A stretch of DNA of 64,000 bases from Balaenoptera acutorostrata (GCF_949987535.1 NC_080064.1:38512282-38576281); one strand, 5' to 3'. Shown: positions 23,226-35,612, counted from the stretch's first letter. Made by a program: numbers and translations. Notes: generated by a model from the letters alone, not told the origin.

Positions 23226-25040
23226 GTGATATAGTAGGTACCAAAAATATTTATTAGGCATTCACAAGATATTTCAGTTATCACTAAACCAGACCTAAGT
23301 AACATATGCAGAACCAAAAGGCAAACAAAAGCAGTCATCTCTGTACTAGGGAAAAAGTCCTTAGCACCTCTGGCTTAGTCAGCTGTTACTGGTAGTTTAG
23401 TATAACTAGAGATGGCAAACTAGTAGATCAGATATTGTTTTTATTTTCATAAAGAAAAAGAAAAAATAAACTACTAATTCATGTTTACTCTTTACAGTTA
23501 ATTCATTTAAGCCATATTTAGATACTGGTTCTGATCAATCAACTAAAAGTAAAAAAGGAATTTGCAATGCTCTCTTAAAATCTTTCTGTATCAACCTCTT
23601 ACATTTTTTTTTTAATTCTTAATATTTACCCTCTAAATAGTAAATCTTATCTTCTACAAATATCCTTGACATAAAAATTCTGTTTAAGAAAAGTGTTTCA
23701 TTCATATAAACCTTTGCTGTATGGTACTGAGGGTACTGTGTTTAAGTACTAAGTAAATAAAGAAATTATCCTGTTAAGTGTTGTCAAAGGCAAATGATGT
23801 TATCAAGTACACATAACAAACCTGAAGTATTTCATCAGATGATAAATTCTGACTACCTGAATAGAAAGTGTTATCCATGGTACTTTAAATAACCATTTTA
23901 TTAAAAAAGTACTCTGAATTTCTGGAAACATCAAACCAGCTGTTACTAACCACTGCTAAGGAACCAGGGAACAAGAGAAAAATTCCCAGTACATATATTT
24001 GTGAATAATCTGAAATTATACAAGGTTTTAAACACGAAAGTTATAAAACTAAATAATTCTATTAAAATACAGTTCTAAACTCATGAACCTATTTCATTTT
24101 AGAGAAATTTTTTAAAAAGAATTAGAACTACTCTGGATGTTGATATAATCTTAGATATAGAAAAATGCTTAGAAAAGAACGACTGGTTGATCAGGCTATC
24201 CAGAGGAAAAAAACAACTATATTCAGAGGAAAAAAACAACTATATTCAGAGGGAAGGAAAACTTTTCCTTAAATTAAATCTTCAGCTTTTTGAAAACCTA
24301 AAAATAAAATTATGGAAACTGAGGAGAGAAAGAAACAAAAACAACATTTCATCCTTCTAAAAGAAAAACAACTGACACCTTTAACCAACCTCTTTTTCAA
24401 GGATAATAATTAAAACAAAATTTCGCCCCCAGCACCAGTGACCTGCCACATTCAAATCCAGACTTCACAGAGGTCCAGTGTCATACAACAATGAATTACA
24501 GAACAATTTTGTTCACGTATGGACAAATGCTATTTTTCTCCACTGAAATTATTTCTCTGTAGTATGCTCATTAGTAACACTGACCCTTTCCTATGTCCCA
24601 ATAACCAACCTGCTTTGTGAGCTAAATCCCAATCCCAAATCAGATGTTGCTGGCAAAACTAATCTCTGAATGAAAACAGTACATAAGCCAGTCACAACAC
24701 AGAATTTGGTTTGTATGTTACTGACATTGAGACAGAAAACTGCAATTTCCAGCAGGTATTTTTAGTTGAGATTCTTGGCTCAGCAAAACTGAAGTTATGA
24801 TTTTATCTTTAGAAACATATATGTTATTTTCTTAAAATTATATTGCTGATTTTTTCTTTGAAAATATATGTTTCTAAAAGACTGTCTCACAACCAAAAAA
24901 ATGATTTTAACAATTGGTAGAAGTAACATTTAATTAATAATTCAAGGTTAAAACACTTAGATTGAAATAGTAATGTGATTTCCCCTCCCTTTGTGCCTTT
25001 CCCCAAGCTAGAGACAGAGTTCCTTCTGATTTCAATTTTT
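23226..25040. other. Intronic stretch, unique AT-rich
   Basis: No repeats are recognised apart from a 23-bp tandem duplication at 24201-24246. No exon-like segment is seen. Confidence 0.5.
24201..24246 (+). repeat. Tandem duplication, 23-bp unit, two copies
   Basis: The unit cagaggaaaaaaacaacta plus tatt occurs twice in perfect tandem, followed by cagaggga. Confidence 0.9.
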
Positions 25041-25368
25041 TTTTTTAAGACTGATTGATTGATTGATTGATTTTAGGCTGTGCTGGGTCTTAGTTGTGGC
25101 ACACAGGATCTTTCATTGCAGCGTGCGGGCTTCTCTCTAGTTGTGGCGTGTGGGTTTTCTCTCTCTAGTTGTAGCGTGGGCTCCAAAGCACGTGGGCTAG
25201 GTAGTTTGCGGCACGTGGGCTCTAGTTGTGGCGCGAGCTCAATACTTGTGGTGTGTGGGCTTAGTTGCCCCGTGGCATGTGGGATCTTAGTTCCCTGACC
25301 AGGGATCAAACCCGCATCCCCTGCATTGGAAGGCAGATGCTTTACCACTGGACCACCAGGGAAGTCCC
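25041..25368 (-). mobile_element. CHR SINE
   Basis: Reverse orientation, with a (GATT)n-like tail at 25050-25072, diverged body and 'ggaccaccagggaagtccc'. The short duplication is tcaattt. Confidence 0.92.
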
Positions 25369-26000
25369 TCAATTTATTTTGACACTGCCTTTTTTTGTCC
25401 ACTCACATGATATAATTTAGGTAAACAGCAGTTTCTTCAGTTAAAGTTAACTGCTTTGAAGATTCTAATAATAATAATAATAATATCATCTTCCTGATAG
25501 CAATGAATTCATTATATTTTCAAAGACTTCTCCAATTGGAAATACGATGATTACAATATGATAAATTTTAGACATATTTCATTCAAATAAATAGAATACT
25601 GTTTCTTAGTATTGCTCACAAACACACAGAAAACTACTGGTCTAAAATAAAATCTCCAGACTTGGCCATAACCCAGCAATGTAACTTTGAACAATCCTCT
25701 TAAACTCTCTTGTCTTCTTATCTATAAAATGTTTGATTACGTCTAAATAGTTCCTCCTGTCCTTGTATTCGGCTATCCAAAAGAGACAGTATCTTAGGCA
25801 GATTTCATTTAAAGTTTGCTGTGTACCATGAGTCATATTCCCAACTGGTAAGCTAAATGCAATTATGAAGACTATATTTCTAGGTGTTCATAAAAAGAAC
25901 AACAAGAACCAAAAATATAGCATTAATATTTTTTAAAGTGAACAACGGAACTGAAGAAAACTAGGATTAGACTTTAGGGGGAGAGAGGGATTAGCAAAAC
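25369..26000. other. Intronic stretch, unique
   Basis: Holds a short (ATA)n tract at 25467-25485. Nothing else is recognised. Confidence 0.5.
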
Positions 26001-26707
26001 AGAAGCAGGAACTCCTTCCAACTCATTGTATGAGGCCAGTATAACTCTGATACCAATACCAGAAAAAGACAACACAAGAGAAGAAAACTATAGACCCAAT
26101 ATCCCTTAGGAACACAGATATAAAAATCCTCTACTAAATACTAGCAAACCAACTCCAGCAACACATAAAAAGGCTTATATACCATAACCAAGTGAGATTT
26201 GTTCCAGGAATGCAAGGTTGGTTCAACAAACAAAAATCAATCAGTGTAATACACCATATTAACAGAATAAGAATAAAGGTTTGGTCATCACAGTAGATGC
26301 AGAAAAAGCATTTGACAATATCAAACACCCTTTCAAGATAAAAACACTCAACAAACTAGGAGTAGACGGGATTTTCCTCAACCTGATAAAGGGCATCTAC
26401 GAAAAAACGCACAGCTAACGTGATACTTAATGGTGAAAGACTGAATGCTTTCCCCTAAGTCAGGAACAATACAAGGATGTTTTTTCTTGCCATTTCTATT
26501 TAATACTACTGGAGGTTCTCACCAGAGCAATTAGGGAAATAAAATATATAAAAGGCATCCAGATTGTAAAGGAAGAAGTAAAACTATGTCTATTTGCATA
26601 CAGAAAATTACAAGAAATACACACACCAAAAAAAAACACTATTAGAGCTAACAAACAAGCTCAGCAAGATTGCAGGACACAAGATCAACATACAAAAATC
26701 AATTGAG

Positions 26708-27070
26708 GGGACTTCCCTGGTAGCGCAGTGGTTAGGAATCCACCTGCCAATGCAGGGACACGGGTTCGAGCCCTGGTCCAGGAAAATCCCACATGCTACG
26801 GAGCAACTAAGCCCATGCGCCATAACTACTGAGCCTGCGTTCTAGAGCCCACGAGCCACAACTACTGAGCCCACGTGCCACAACTACTGAAGCCCATGTG
26901 CCTAGAGCCTGTGCTCCGCAACAAGAGAAGCCATCGCAATGAGAAGCCCATGCACTGCAACGAAGAGTAGCCCCCACTCACCGCAACTACAGAAAGCCCG
27001 TGCACAGCAACAAAAGACCCAACGCAGCCAAAATAAATAAATAAATAAATAATAAAATAAATAAATTTAT
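26708..27070 (+). mobile_element. CHR SINE inside L1
   Basis: Full-length with an (AAATA)n tail. It interrupts L1 ORF2 after 'acatacaaaaatcaattgag'. Confidence 0.92.
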
Positions 27071-27100
27071 GAAAAAATTAAAAATAGAAATACCATTTGA

Positions 27101-27240
27101 GGGACTTCTCTGTCAGTCCAGTGGTTAAGATTCTGTGCTTCCACTGCAGGGGGCACGGGTTTGATCCCTGGTTAGGGAACTAAGATCCTGCATGACGCAC
27201 AGTGCGGCCAAAAATAAATTAAAAATTAAAATAAAAAAAA
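27101..27240 (+). mobile_element. Short CHR SINE inside L1
   Basis: The exact duplication agaaataccatttga is at 27086-27100 and 27241-27255. The body has 'gggtttgatccctggttagg' and an A-rich tail. Confidence 0.94.
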
Positions 27241-27430
27241 AGAAATACCATTTGATCCAACAATCCCAATTTGGATATATACTCATATATATGCTGTGTG
27301 TCCACAGCAGCACTATTCACAATAGCCACCAGTGAAAACAACCCAAATGTCCCCTGACAGATGAATGGATACATAAAATGTGGCATATACATACAGTGGA
27401 ATATTACTCAGCCTTAAAAAGGAAGGAAAG

Positions 27431-27730
27431 GGGCTTCCCTGGTGGTGGAGTGGTTGAGAATCTGCCTGCCAATGCAGGGGACACGGGTTCGAGCCCTGGT
27501 CTAGGAAGATCCCACATGCCGCGGAGCAACTGGGCCCGTGAGCCACAATTACTGAGCCTGCGCGTCTGAAGCCTGTGCTCCGCAACAACAGAGGCTGCGA
27601 TATTGAGAGGCCCGCGCACCGCGATGAAGAGTGGTCCCCACTTGCCACAACTAGAGAAAGCCCTCGCACAGAAACGAAGACCCAAGACAGTCATAAATTA
27701 ATTAATTAATTAATTAATTTAAAACAAAAA
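27431..27730 (+). mobile_element. CHR SINE, 'acaattactgagcc' subtype, inside L1
   Basis: The duplication aaaaaggaaggaaa is at 27416-27429 and 27731-27744. The tail is (ATTA)n then poly-A. Same variant body as the copies at 832, 14072, 34789 and 55638. Confidence 0.94.
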
Positions 27731-28508
27731 AAAAAGGAAGGAAAACCTGTCACAGGCTACAATATAGATGAATCTTAAGGATTTACATTAAGTGAAATAA
27801 GCAGTCACAAAAAGACAGAGACTATATGATTTTTCTTATATGAGGTATCTAAAGTAGTCAAATTCATAGAAACACAAAGTAGAATGGTGGTCACCGGGTA
27901 CTAAGGGGAGGAGGAAAAGGGAGTTGTTGTTTAACTGGTACAGCATTTCAGATTTGCAAGATGAAAAAGTTCTGGAGATATGTTCTATAACAATGTGAGT
28001 AGGTTTAACTCTACTGAATTACACATTTAAAAAGGCTTAAGCTGGTAAATTTTATTTTTTTTTAAATCATGGTTTTTAAAACTATATGGACCTGGAATCG
28101 TTTCAGTAGGTAGATTTTTTAAATCACTAATTCAATTTCTTTTATGGTTAAAAGACTATATAAAGATTTTTAATTTCCTCTCAAGTCAGTATTGGTAAGT
28201 CATTCTTAGTTGTTTTTAAACTGTGCTTTCCCTATTGAAGCTACATTTTCACAGCTCATTAAATTGTCTGTTTTATCCTTACTTTTTGTAGTTACCAGAT
28301 GAGCCCTATTAAAAAGTATCAAGTACTCATTTGAAGCCATAATCTATTACATACGGACTTGATCTACAAATGAGACATTACAATGGTGACTACTTCTTGT
28401 AGAAATTTACAGATGGCAATTATAGGCATCTCCAAACATAAAACCTGATAAACAACAAATCCACACAGAGCAAACCCTACTTTATGAGTAATGTGAGATC
28501 ATACTTAC

Positions 28509-28577
28509 TAAATTCCTTCTGATATGTTCTTGAAGATTCCTTAATGTAAAATATTCTACATTCAAATGTTTCTTCCA
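28509..28577 (-). CDS. Candidate PIK3R3 cassette exon, 23 codons, phase-compatible
   Basis: On the minus strand a pyrimidine-rich tract ending TTCTGTGGTTTTAG (AG at 28579-28578) is followed by 69 bp and a strong donor GTAAGTAT (GT at 28508-28507). The length is divisible by three. Exon 1 ends with one base of a codon, and in that phase the 69 bp are fully open. The insert would begin VEETFECRIF, end TYQKEF, and change the junction Ala36 to Thr before LPPKPPKP. It lies in a stretch without recognisable repeats. Random open frames of 23 codons are not rare, so the case rests on both splice sites, length and phase together. There is no transcript evidence here, and I do not recall whether a human isoform uses it. 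A cryptic exon is the alternative. Confidence 0.45.
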
Positions 28578-29384
28578 CTAAAACCACAGAAGGAAAGTGT
28601 CAAGACTGGGGAAAAAGGAAATTTAAACTACTATCTTTAAAAAGTCCTTATTTTTGCCCGTTTCAATTCAGCATGAAAGAACTAATTTTCAGTGGCCTTT
28701 TCATTGTTGTTTCAAATGAAGTGTTTTCTTTTGTTAACCATAGTAAAAATAATACCCAAATATAAGTGACTGTGTAAAGAGAAAAATAACTTAAGATCAA
28801 TATACAGATAAACAGATTGATTTATATTTATATTTGAAATCTATTCTAGAAGGCCTACCAAGGAATTCATGAATCAACTAGCAAAGCTGATTGGAAGCCA
28901 TTATTTCTTACATTCCTTCCAAAGGAGTCTCAAATGTGATGTACTCAAGATCTGGATATTATGTTGAGTCTCTTATGACATCTATAGATAGCCTTGGTCT
29001 CTTCATTAAAAATAAGCAAAAATAATAATTTTTTTTTAGCTGAGCAAAAGGCTCCAGAAACATGATATACTAGACTATTATAGAGATCCTTTTTTTAACG
29101 TGGAAAATGTAAATCAAAGAGACCCACTGCAAAAAAAAAGACTATCCTACCTATCCTTCATAGTCCAAGTTCAAACACCATCATCTCCAAAGTCCTTCCT
29201 TCCATTCTAGCCCACAATCCCCCCCTTCCCTTGAATTTCTAAAAGCACTTGTTGGTATCACATTTTGATAGTTATCTATTGCTCATATTATTACTCTTCG
29301 CTGAGTCTGTTTCTTTAACTGAGAAATGAAAATTAGAGCAATATCAGAGGAAAATATTAAATAAGACTACTTAAGTAGAACAAT

Positions 29385-29520
29385 GCTTAACTACCCAATA
29401 AGTACTATAATAGTTATTACTCTGCCATTTATCAAATCTATGACTCTGAACAGTCACCTTTGCTAAATCTCATTTTCTTCACCTGTAAAGCAGACATAAT
29501 AATCCCTGTCGAATGACTGT
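29385..29520 (+). mobile_element. MIR-like SINE fragment
   Basis: 'ctctgccatttatcaaatct', 'ctcattttcttcacctgtaa' and 'agacataataatccctgtc' follow the MIR core and 3' pattern, diverged. Confidence 0.6.
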
Positions 29521-30536
29521 CTGTGTGTGAAAAGGGACAACCGATACTCTTTTGGTTTTGAGAGTATTTATTCATCATTAAGCCTAAGACAACCCCTAGA
29601 GTATTACAGTTGATCATTACTAAACCTTTGTGCAACATACAGCACTCTTATTACCTTAATACTATAAAATAAGCATTTTATAAACACAAATTTTAATAGC
29701 TGCAAAAGAGTTTTTTGCATGAATGTGTCATAATTCACTTAACTATGCCCTCAGTGTTGAGCATCAACCACTTTTATTGATATCTCTACCCAGCTCCTTG
29801 TTGTTCTTTTGCCACACCAGCCCAGTACATCTCTCAATCATGGGGAATTATCCAACCACCTGCTTCCTCTGTTTCCATACCACAAGTGCTGAGTGCTGCT
29901 GAAGAAAAGCACAACGAGCATGGAATTTGTGCCACTGCAAATTGGCAAGTCTCTAATCTTCACTGTCATTAACTATCTTATTAGTAATTCATTTATATAT
30001 CAGTGGCCCTTTCCATCCCACACAGCAATCACTCTACACACCTCTTCTTTCACAATTGCCTTCTACCAGAAAAAAGAAGTCTGACCTCACCCAATTTTCC
30101 AACCTATATTGTGCTTCAAACCCATCTCCTTCCTTCTAAGTGTTAGACAAAGGTATCTTTCCTCCTCCCCTGGGATAATAATTCCTCTCACCTCCAAACA
30201 CATCACTTTCCTGTTCCATCAAATCACACCCCCCACCCAAATATTCAACCTTATCTCTGCTTTATTATCTCCACCAAAATATAACAGGTGTTCAACTTTT
30301 CTGTCTTTAAAAAAAAAAAATTCTGTTTCTCAGATCTATGTCTCTCTTTTGCTCTCACTTTTCCTTCAGAGCAAGTTTTCTAAGAGTGGTCTATATATTT
30401 ATAGTCTATACTCTCACCTCTCATCCACTCTTCAACTTACTGTAATTTGATTTCTTCTCAATAACAAGGTCCAGCAGAAACTTTTCTATCTTTATTTCAC
30501 AAAATCACTTCAGGTTTTACAATGTAAGCCATTTTT

Positions 30537-30876
30537 AAAAATTTATTTATTTTTGGCTGCGTTGGGTCTTCATTGCTGTGCACGGGCTTTCTCTAGTTGC
30601 GGCGAGTGGGGGCTACTCCTCGTAGCGGTGCGCGGACTTCTCATTGCGGTGGCTTCTCTTGTTGCAGAGCACAGGCTCTAGGGGTGCAGGCTTTGGTAGT
30701 TGTGGCATGCAGGCTCGGTAGTTGTGGCTCATGGACTCTAGAGCACAGGCTTAGTAGTTGTGGCACATGGGCTTAGTTGCTCCGCGGCATGTGGGATCTT
30801 CCCGGAGCAGGGCTTGAACCCATATCCTCTGCACTGGCAGGCGGATCCTTAACCACTGCGCCACCAGGGAAGTCCC
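30537..30876 (-). mobile_element. CHR SINE
   Basis: Reverse orientation. The perfect duplication tgtaagccattttt is at 30523-30536 and 30877-30890. Confidence 0.95.
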
Positions 30877-30919
30877 TGTAAGCCATTTTTTCCTTCTTGA
30901 AAATCTGCCCCTGAGCTTC

Positions 30920-31625
30920 CCAGAGACCAATCTTCTTCTCTTCCTACCTGCCCTGTTACTTTTGAGTCTTGAATCTAATCATATTGCTTTAGCATACTAT
31001 GTTTCAGGAGTTCTGTACTACCTGTAAGATAAAGTCCAAATTCTTCAGTGTGGAATATAAGGCCCTTCAGGGCCTGGCCCTGCTTACTTTTCTAAGCTCA
31101 TTTTCTTATTATTTTCCCACAGGCACCTTTCACCCTAGCCACACCTAAACACCCACAGCTCATCCAAACACACAACACCCTCTCATGCCTTTGTACATAT
31201 GGTTCCCTGTACCGCAAAGAATGCCCATTCCTCTCTTTTTCTTTCTCCCTCTCTCTCTCTCTCTCCTCCTCTCTCCTCCTCCCCCCTCTTCTTCTCCTTC
31301 TTCTCCCTCGCTCTTCCTCTCTCTCTCTCACCACACTCTCCTTCCACCTACTTTTTTTTTTAAGACTCAGGTCATACATAGTTTTATCCATGAAGCCTTC
31401 CCTCACATTTTTAGGCCTAGGTAAGCACTATCTCCTCTTTGATTCCATAGAGCTTTGCTGAACATTCTCATATAAAGCTTATTGATTATAGTATAGCTAT
31501 TTACCTGTCTTTGTACTGAAACTGGAGCTCCTTGAGGACACACCTTTTCTTATTTATCTTCGTGTCTCCAGTGCTGAGTGTCTCACTGATAGAGGCACTT
31601 GATAAATATTTGTTGAATTAATGTA
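30920..31625 (+). mobile_element. L2 fragment with CT-rich insertion
   Basis: 'agataaagtccaaattcttc', 'aaggcccttcagggcctggc', 'actggagctccttgaggaca' and 'gataaatatttgttgaatta' are L2 3' landmarks. A CT/CCT microsatellite lies at 31236-31332. Confidence 0.85.
31236..31332 (+). repeat. CT-rich microsatellite
   Basis: Polypyrimidine (TC)n/(TCC)n tract. It creates long low-complexity frames on both strands that are not genes. Confidence 0.9.
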
Positions 31626-32040
31626 TGAGATGATCAGCACTTAGGCTTACCATAGAGAAAAAGAGAAGATCCAAGAATAATTATGCTGAAAGAACAGCAG
31701 TAGACTTTTATTGAAGGCAGAAAAAGAAAAAAAGGTCAGCCTGAAGACAGAAAAACATTTTTGAAATTTCCCATAGAAAAAAGGTAAAATGAGACATAAA
31801 AAAAGAATAATGATCAGTGACACTTGCTACAAATACTAACCCACTGTTTCTCTTGTCCCAAAAGTTTACCCATCCTGACCTTAGAGCCAAGCACACACTA
31901 GAGTCAGGCAGCTTCTAGCAACTGAGATGTGCAGCTGCCTCTAGCAAAGCTTCCAGCACAAGCCCCTCACCTTAACCTCTCTAACATTTCCCTATCAGTA
32001 TATCACAAAAGCACTGACCTTCAAGAAGAGTACCTGCTAT
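31626..32040. other. Intronic stretch, unique
   Basis: No repeat or exon pattern is recognised. Confidence 0.45.
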
Positions 32041-32260
32041 ATGCCAGATACTAAGCTAAGTATTATTTCATTATATGTATATGTATATTTGTGTATGTGT
32101 GTATATATATAATTCTTATAAAAATCTTTGTGAATTAAGTACGACTACTCCCATTTCACAGATGAAGACTGTTCAATGTCACACAGTTGTTATGCAGACC
32201 AAATTCAAACCAGTCTTCTAACAAAGCACAATCCTCTTTCTCTCAAGCCATCAACTACAT
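32040..32260 (-). mobile_element. MIR fragment
   Basis: 'tatgccagatactaagctaa', 'ccatttcacagatgaagact' and 'aaattcaaaccagtcttcta' match reverse-strand MIR, with a small (TG/TA)n tract inside. Confidence 0.65.
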
Positions 32261-32504
32261 GAAATAGGACTTAAAAGTTCCCAGCAATCTTTCAGGTACT
32301 CCTCACATCATGTGTAAGGCTAACTCTAAGCTATCCCTCTATGGCAGATGTTGTAGAATATTCAAAATTAAGATAAGACATTCACCAAGCTCCTTCTCTG
32401 CTAATGAGGGCCCTCTCTCTTTTATCTATACTTCTAATTCCTCATTCATCAAACCCTAAGAAACAGGATTAAGTGAAATTTTTATTCTCAAATTTAGAGT
32501 CTGC

Positions 32505-33000
32505 AGGAGATAGAATAACGGTCCTCCAAGGATGTAGACATCCCTAGAATGTTCCTGGAACCTGTGAATATGTTACATTACATAGCAAAAGGGACTTTGT
32601 AGATGTGATTCTGTTAAGAATATTGCGATGGAAAGATCATCTTGGATTATCCAAGTGAGCTAAAGAAATCACAAACGTCCTCATAAGAGGAAGGCAAGAA
32701 TATCAGAGTCAGAGAAGGCAATATGACAACAGAAGCAGAGGTCAGAGAGAGAGAGAGTTTTGAAGACGCAATGCTACTGGCTTTGAAATAGAGTAAGAGG
32801 CCAGGAGTCAAGGAACGCAGGCACCTTCTAGAAGGTGGAAAAAACAAGAAAATGAATTCTTCTCTAGTGCCTCCGAAAGGAATACAGCCTGCCAACACCT
32901 TGATTTTAGAACTTTTGATTTCCAGAACTGCAAGATAATAATGTTTTAAGCCACTAAGTTTATGGTAACTGGTTATGGTAGCAATAGGAAACTAATACAG
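32505..33000 (+). mobile_element. MLT1-type MaLR LTR
   Basis: 'gatagaataacggtcctcca', 'tcttggattatccaagtgag', 'gcctgccaacaccttgattt', 'tttccagaactgcaagataa' and 'ggaaactaatacag' follow the MLT1 order. Confidence 0.88.
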
Positions 33001-33322
33001 AGTTTCTACGTATTAATGCCTGAGAGTAAGAGGCAGCTCCGAGATTATCTTTCTGAAGATTAATTTTTTTAACTTAACTGTAGTATCTACTTGCATATCT
33101 TTTCTCTTTTTAAATGTACTTTTAACATTGTTTTTGATATATAATAACAAATCTAGGACAAAAATTATCCACAATCCCATCATTAAATTATTCTTTTCAT
33201 TTGATCGTATTCTAGTTCTCTTCCTTCACCATACTCCATTTTCACGTATTTGTAGTAATAGCAAGGAATGGATTTTATAGTCTACATTTTTACTAGGAAC
33301 ACTCCATGAGTTTTTGGGGGGT

Positions 33323-33690
33323 TTTTTGTTTTTTTTTGTTTTAATTAATTAATTTATTTATTTATTTATTTTGGCTGCGTTGGGTCTTTGTTGCTGCGCA
33401 GGGTTTCTCTAGTTGCGGCGAGCGGGGGTTACTCTTCGTTGCGGTGCACAGGCTTCTCACTGCAGTGGCTTCTCTTGTTGTGGAGCACGGGCTCCAGACA
33501 CGTGGGTTTCAGTAGTTGTGGCTTGTGGGCTCAGCAGTTGTGGATTGCGGGCTCTAGAGCTCAGGCTCAGTAGTTGTGGTGCACGGGCTTAGTTGCTCCG
33601 TGGCATGTGGGATCTTCCCGGACCAGGGCTTGAACTTGTGTCCCTTGCACTGGCAGGTGGATTCTTAACCACTGTGCCACCAGGGAAGCC
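33323..33690 (-). mobile_element. CHR SINE
   Basis: Reverse orientation with a (TTTA)n tail. Duplicated flanks ccatgagttttt / ccatgagttgtt are at about 33304 and 33691. Confidence 0.93.
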
Positions 33691-34019
33691 CCATGAGTTG
33701 TTGGGTTTTTTTTTCATTTTGCTTCATTTTTTTCTGAGATCCTCCTACCCCTCTCTCTTCCAACCTCAGGTAAGCATCCTTTGCTGCTCCTACAACATTT
33801 CAAAAATACTCCTGCCTCAAGGTCTTTGTATGTTATTGTTGCTCACTCTACCTGTAATACCCTTCATTCAGCTAACCCCATGGCTCACTCATTCATTTCC
33901 TTTAGGTCTCTGCTCAGAATGTCACCTTAAGAGAAAATATCTGCAATACATGTACAATAATAAACAAGGACTAACACCCATATCTATAATTCCTACAAAT
34001 CTAAGAAAAAGAAAAAATA

Positions 34020-34205
34020 GGGGACTTCCCTGGTGGTGCAGTAGATAAGACTCCATGCTCCCAATGCAGGGGGCCCAGGTTCGATCCCTGGTAAGGGAAC
34101 TAGATCCCACATGCATGCCACAACTAAGGAGTCCTAGAGTCACAACTAAGGAGCCCACCTGCTGCAACTAAGACCCAGTGCAACCAAATAAATAAGTAAA
34201 TAAAT
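34020..34205 (+). mobile_element. CHR SINE inside L1
   Basis: Shorter form: 'gggacttccctggtggtgca', 'ccaggttcgatccctggtaa', a few 'gcaactaagga' units and an (AAATA)n tail. Confidence 0.9.
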
Positions 34206-34788
34206 ATTTTTAAAAATAGACAATCCAACAGAAAAACAGGCAAAAGACATGAAAAGGCATTTTATAAGAAGATAACCAAATGGCCTACATATGAAAAGAT
34301 TATCAACCTCATTAGGAATAAGGAAAATGCAAATGAATTTAAACCACAATGAGATACCACTACACACTTATGAGATTTACAAAAATGTAAATGTCTGACA
34401 ATACCGAGGGTTAAAGTAACATACACTGTTACAAAAGGAAATAGTTCGGCATTCTCTAGAAGGGCTGAGATACACATATTCTATAAACCAGAATTCTGAA
34501 TCCTAGATATACCCTACAAAAATGTACTGATGTAAAACAGGGCATGTGTGCAAAAATGTTCATAGCAGCACTGTCCATAATAGACAAAATAGAAACTACC
34601 CAAATATCTATCAACAGTAGGAATAAACTGTGATACACAATGAAATACCATATAATAAAAAAAGAAGAAACTACAGCTAGGTCAAAACAATATAGATGAC
34701 TTAATGCTGAACAAAAACCACAAGAGAATACATATGGTATAATTCCACATATCTGAAACTCAAAAGAAAGGCAAAACTAAAATATATC

Positions 34789-35094
34789 GGGGCTTCCCTG
34801 GTGGCGCAGTGGTTGAGAATCTGCCTGCTAATGCAGGGGACACGGGTTCGAGCCCTGGTCTGGGAGGATCCCACATGCCGCGGAGCAACTGGGCCCGTGA
34901 GCCACAATTGCTGAGCCTGCGCGTCTGGAGCCTGTGCCCCGCAACGGGAGGGGCCGCGATAGAGAAAGGCCCGCGCACCGCGATGAAGAGTGGCCCCCGC
35001 TTGCCGCAACTGGAGAAAGCCCTCGCACGAACCGAAGACCCAATACAGACAAAAATAATAAACAAATAAATAAATAAATAAATAAAAGAAAATC

Positions 35095-35130
<36 letters not shown>
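34789..35130 (+). mobile_element. CHR SINE, 'acaattactgagcc' subtype, young, long poly(A)
   Basis: Near-consensus body with intact B-box and CpGs. It ends in (AAAT)n followed by an uninterrupted A run of over 30 bases (about 35099-35130). The duplication is taaaatatatc / ttaaaatatatc. Confidence 0.95.
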
Positions 35131-35132
<2 letters not shown>

Positions 35133-35155
35133 TTAAAATATATCATTTAAGAACA

Positions 35156-35295
35156 GGGAATTCCCTGGAGGTCCAGTGGTTAAGACTTGGTGCTCTCACT
35201 GCCAGGGGCCTGGGTTCGATCCCTGGTCAGGGAAATAAAATCTCACAAGCCGCGCAGCGCAGACAAAAAAAAAAAAAGAAAAGAAAAGAAAGAAA
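35156..35295 (+). mobile_element. Short CHR SINE
   Basis: 'gggaattccctggaggtcca', 'gggttcgatccctggtcagg', 'aagccgcgcagcgcagac' and an A-rich tail with (AAAAG)n. It lies 25 bp after the preceding SINE. Confidence 0.92.
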
Positions 35296-35612
35296 ACAAG
35301 GAAGTAATTGCATAAAATGTCAAGTCAATGGCTACCTTTGGTGGGAAGAAGAGAAGGGGGATATTAATTGGAGAGGGGCATGCTTTTGGCTTCTGGGAAG
35401 CTATCTTCAACATCTTTATCTAAGTGGTGGTTACAAGATTGTTCACTTTATATGAAGTCAGTAAACTGTACATTTATGTTTTATATACTTATTAATATGT
35501 ATTTTATGTCACAATAAGGTTAAATCACCGTATCAGTGAGGCCTTCTCTGACTACCCAAAATAAAACAGTAATTCCTTCTCTGACTTCCATCTCCCTGAG
35601 CCAGTAGCTTTC

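Larger units (their letters stand above)
26005..28060 (+). mobile_element. L1 fragment (ORF2 to 3' end) with three SINEs
   Basis: 'ctccttccaactcattgtat', 'ttccaggaatgcaaggttgg', 'agatgcagaaaaagcatttg' and 'cctttctatttaa'-type ORF2 RT sequence, continuing to 'ctactgaattacacatttaa'. Interrupted by SINEs at 26708, 27101 and 27431. Inactive. Confidence 0.92.
28061..30522. other. Intronic stretch, mostly unique, containing the candidate exon
   Basis: A MIR-like segment lies at about 29380-29520. The segment 29100-29330 resembles diverged L2. The segment 30060-30450 is pyrimidine-rich and unrecognised. The candidate cassette exon is at 28509-28577. Confidence 0.5.
33930..35525 (+). mobile_element. 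L1 fragment inserted in L2, with three SINEs
   Basis: 'caatccaacagaaaaacagg', 'tgaaaaggcattttataag', 'ttcatagcagcactgtccat', 'gtggttacaagattgttcac' and 'tgtcacaataaggttaaatc' mark old L1 ORF2 end and 3' UTR. Inactive. Confidence 0.85.

Noticed and set aside
31098..31424. Overlapping frames on both strands at about 31.1-31.4 kb
   Set aside because: Created by the CT-rich microsatellite (poly Arg/Glu on one strand, poly Ser/Leu/Pro on the other).
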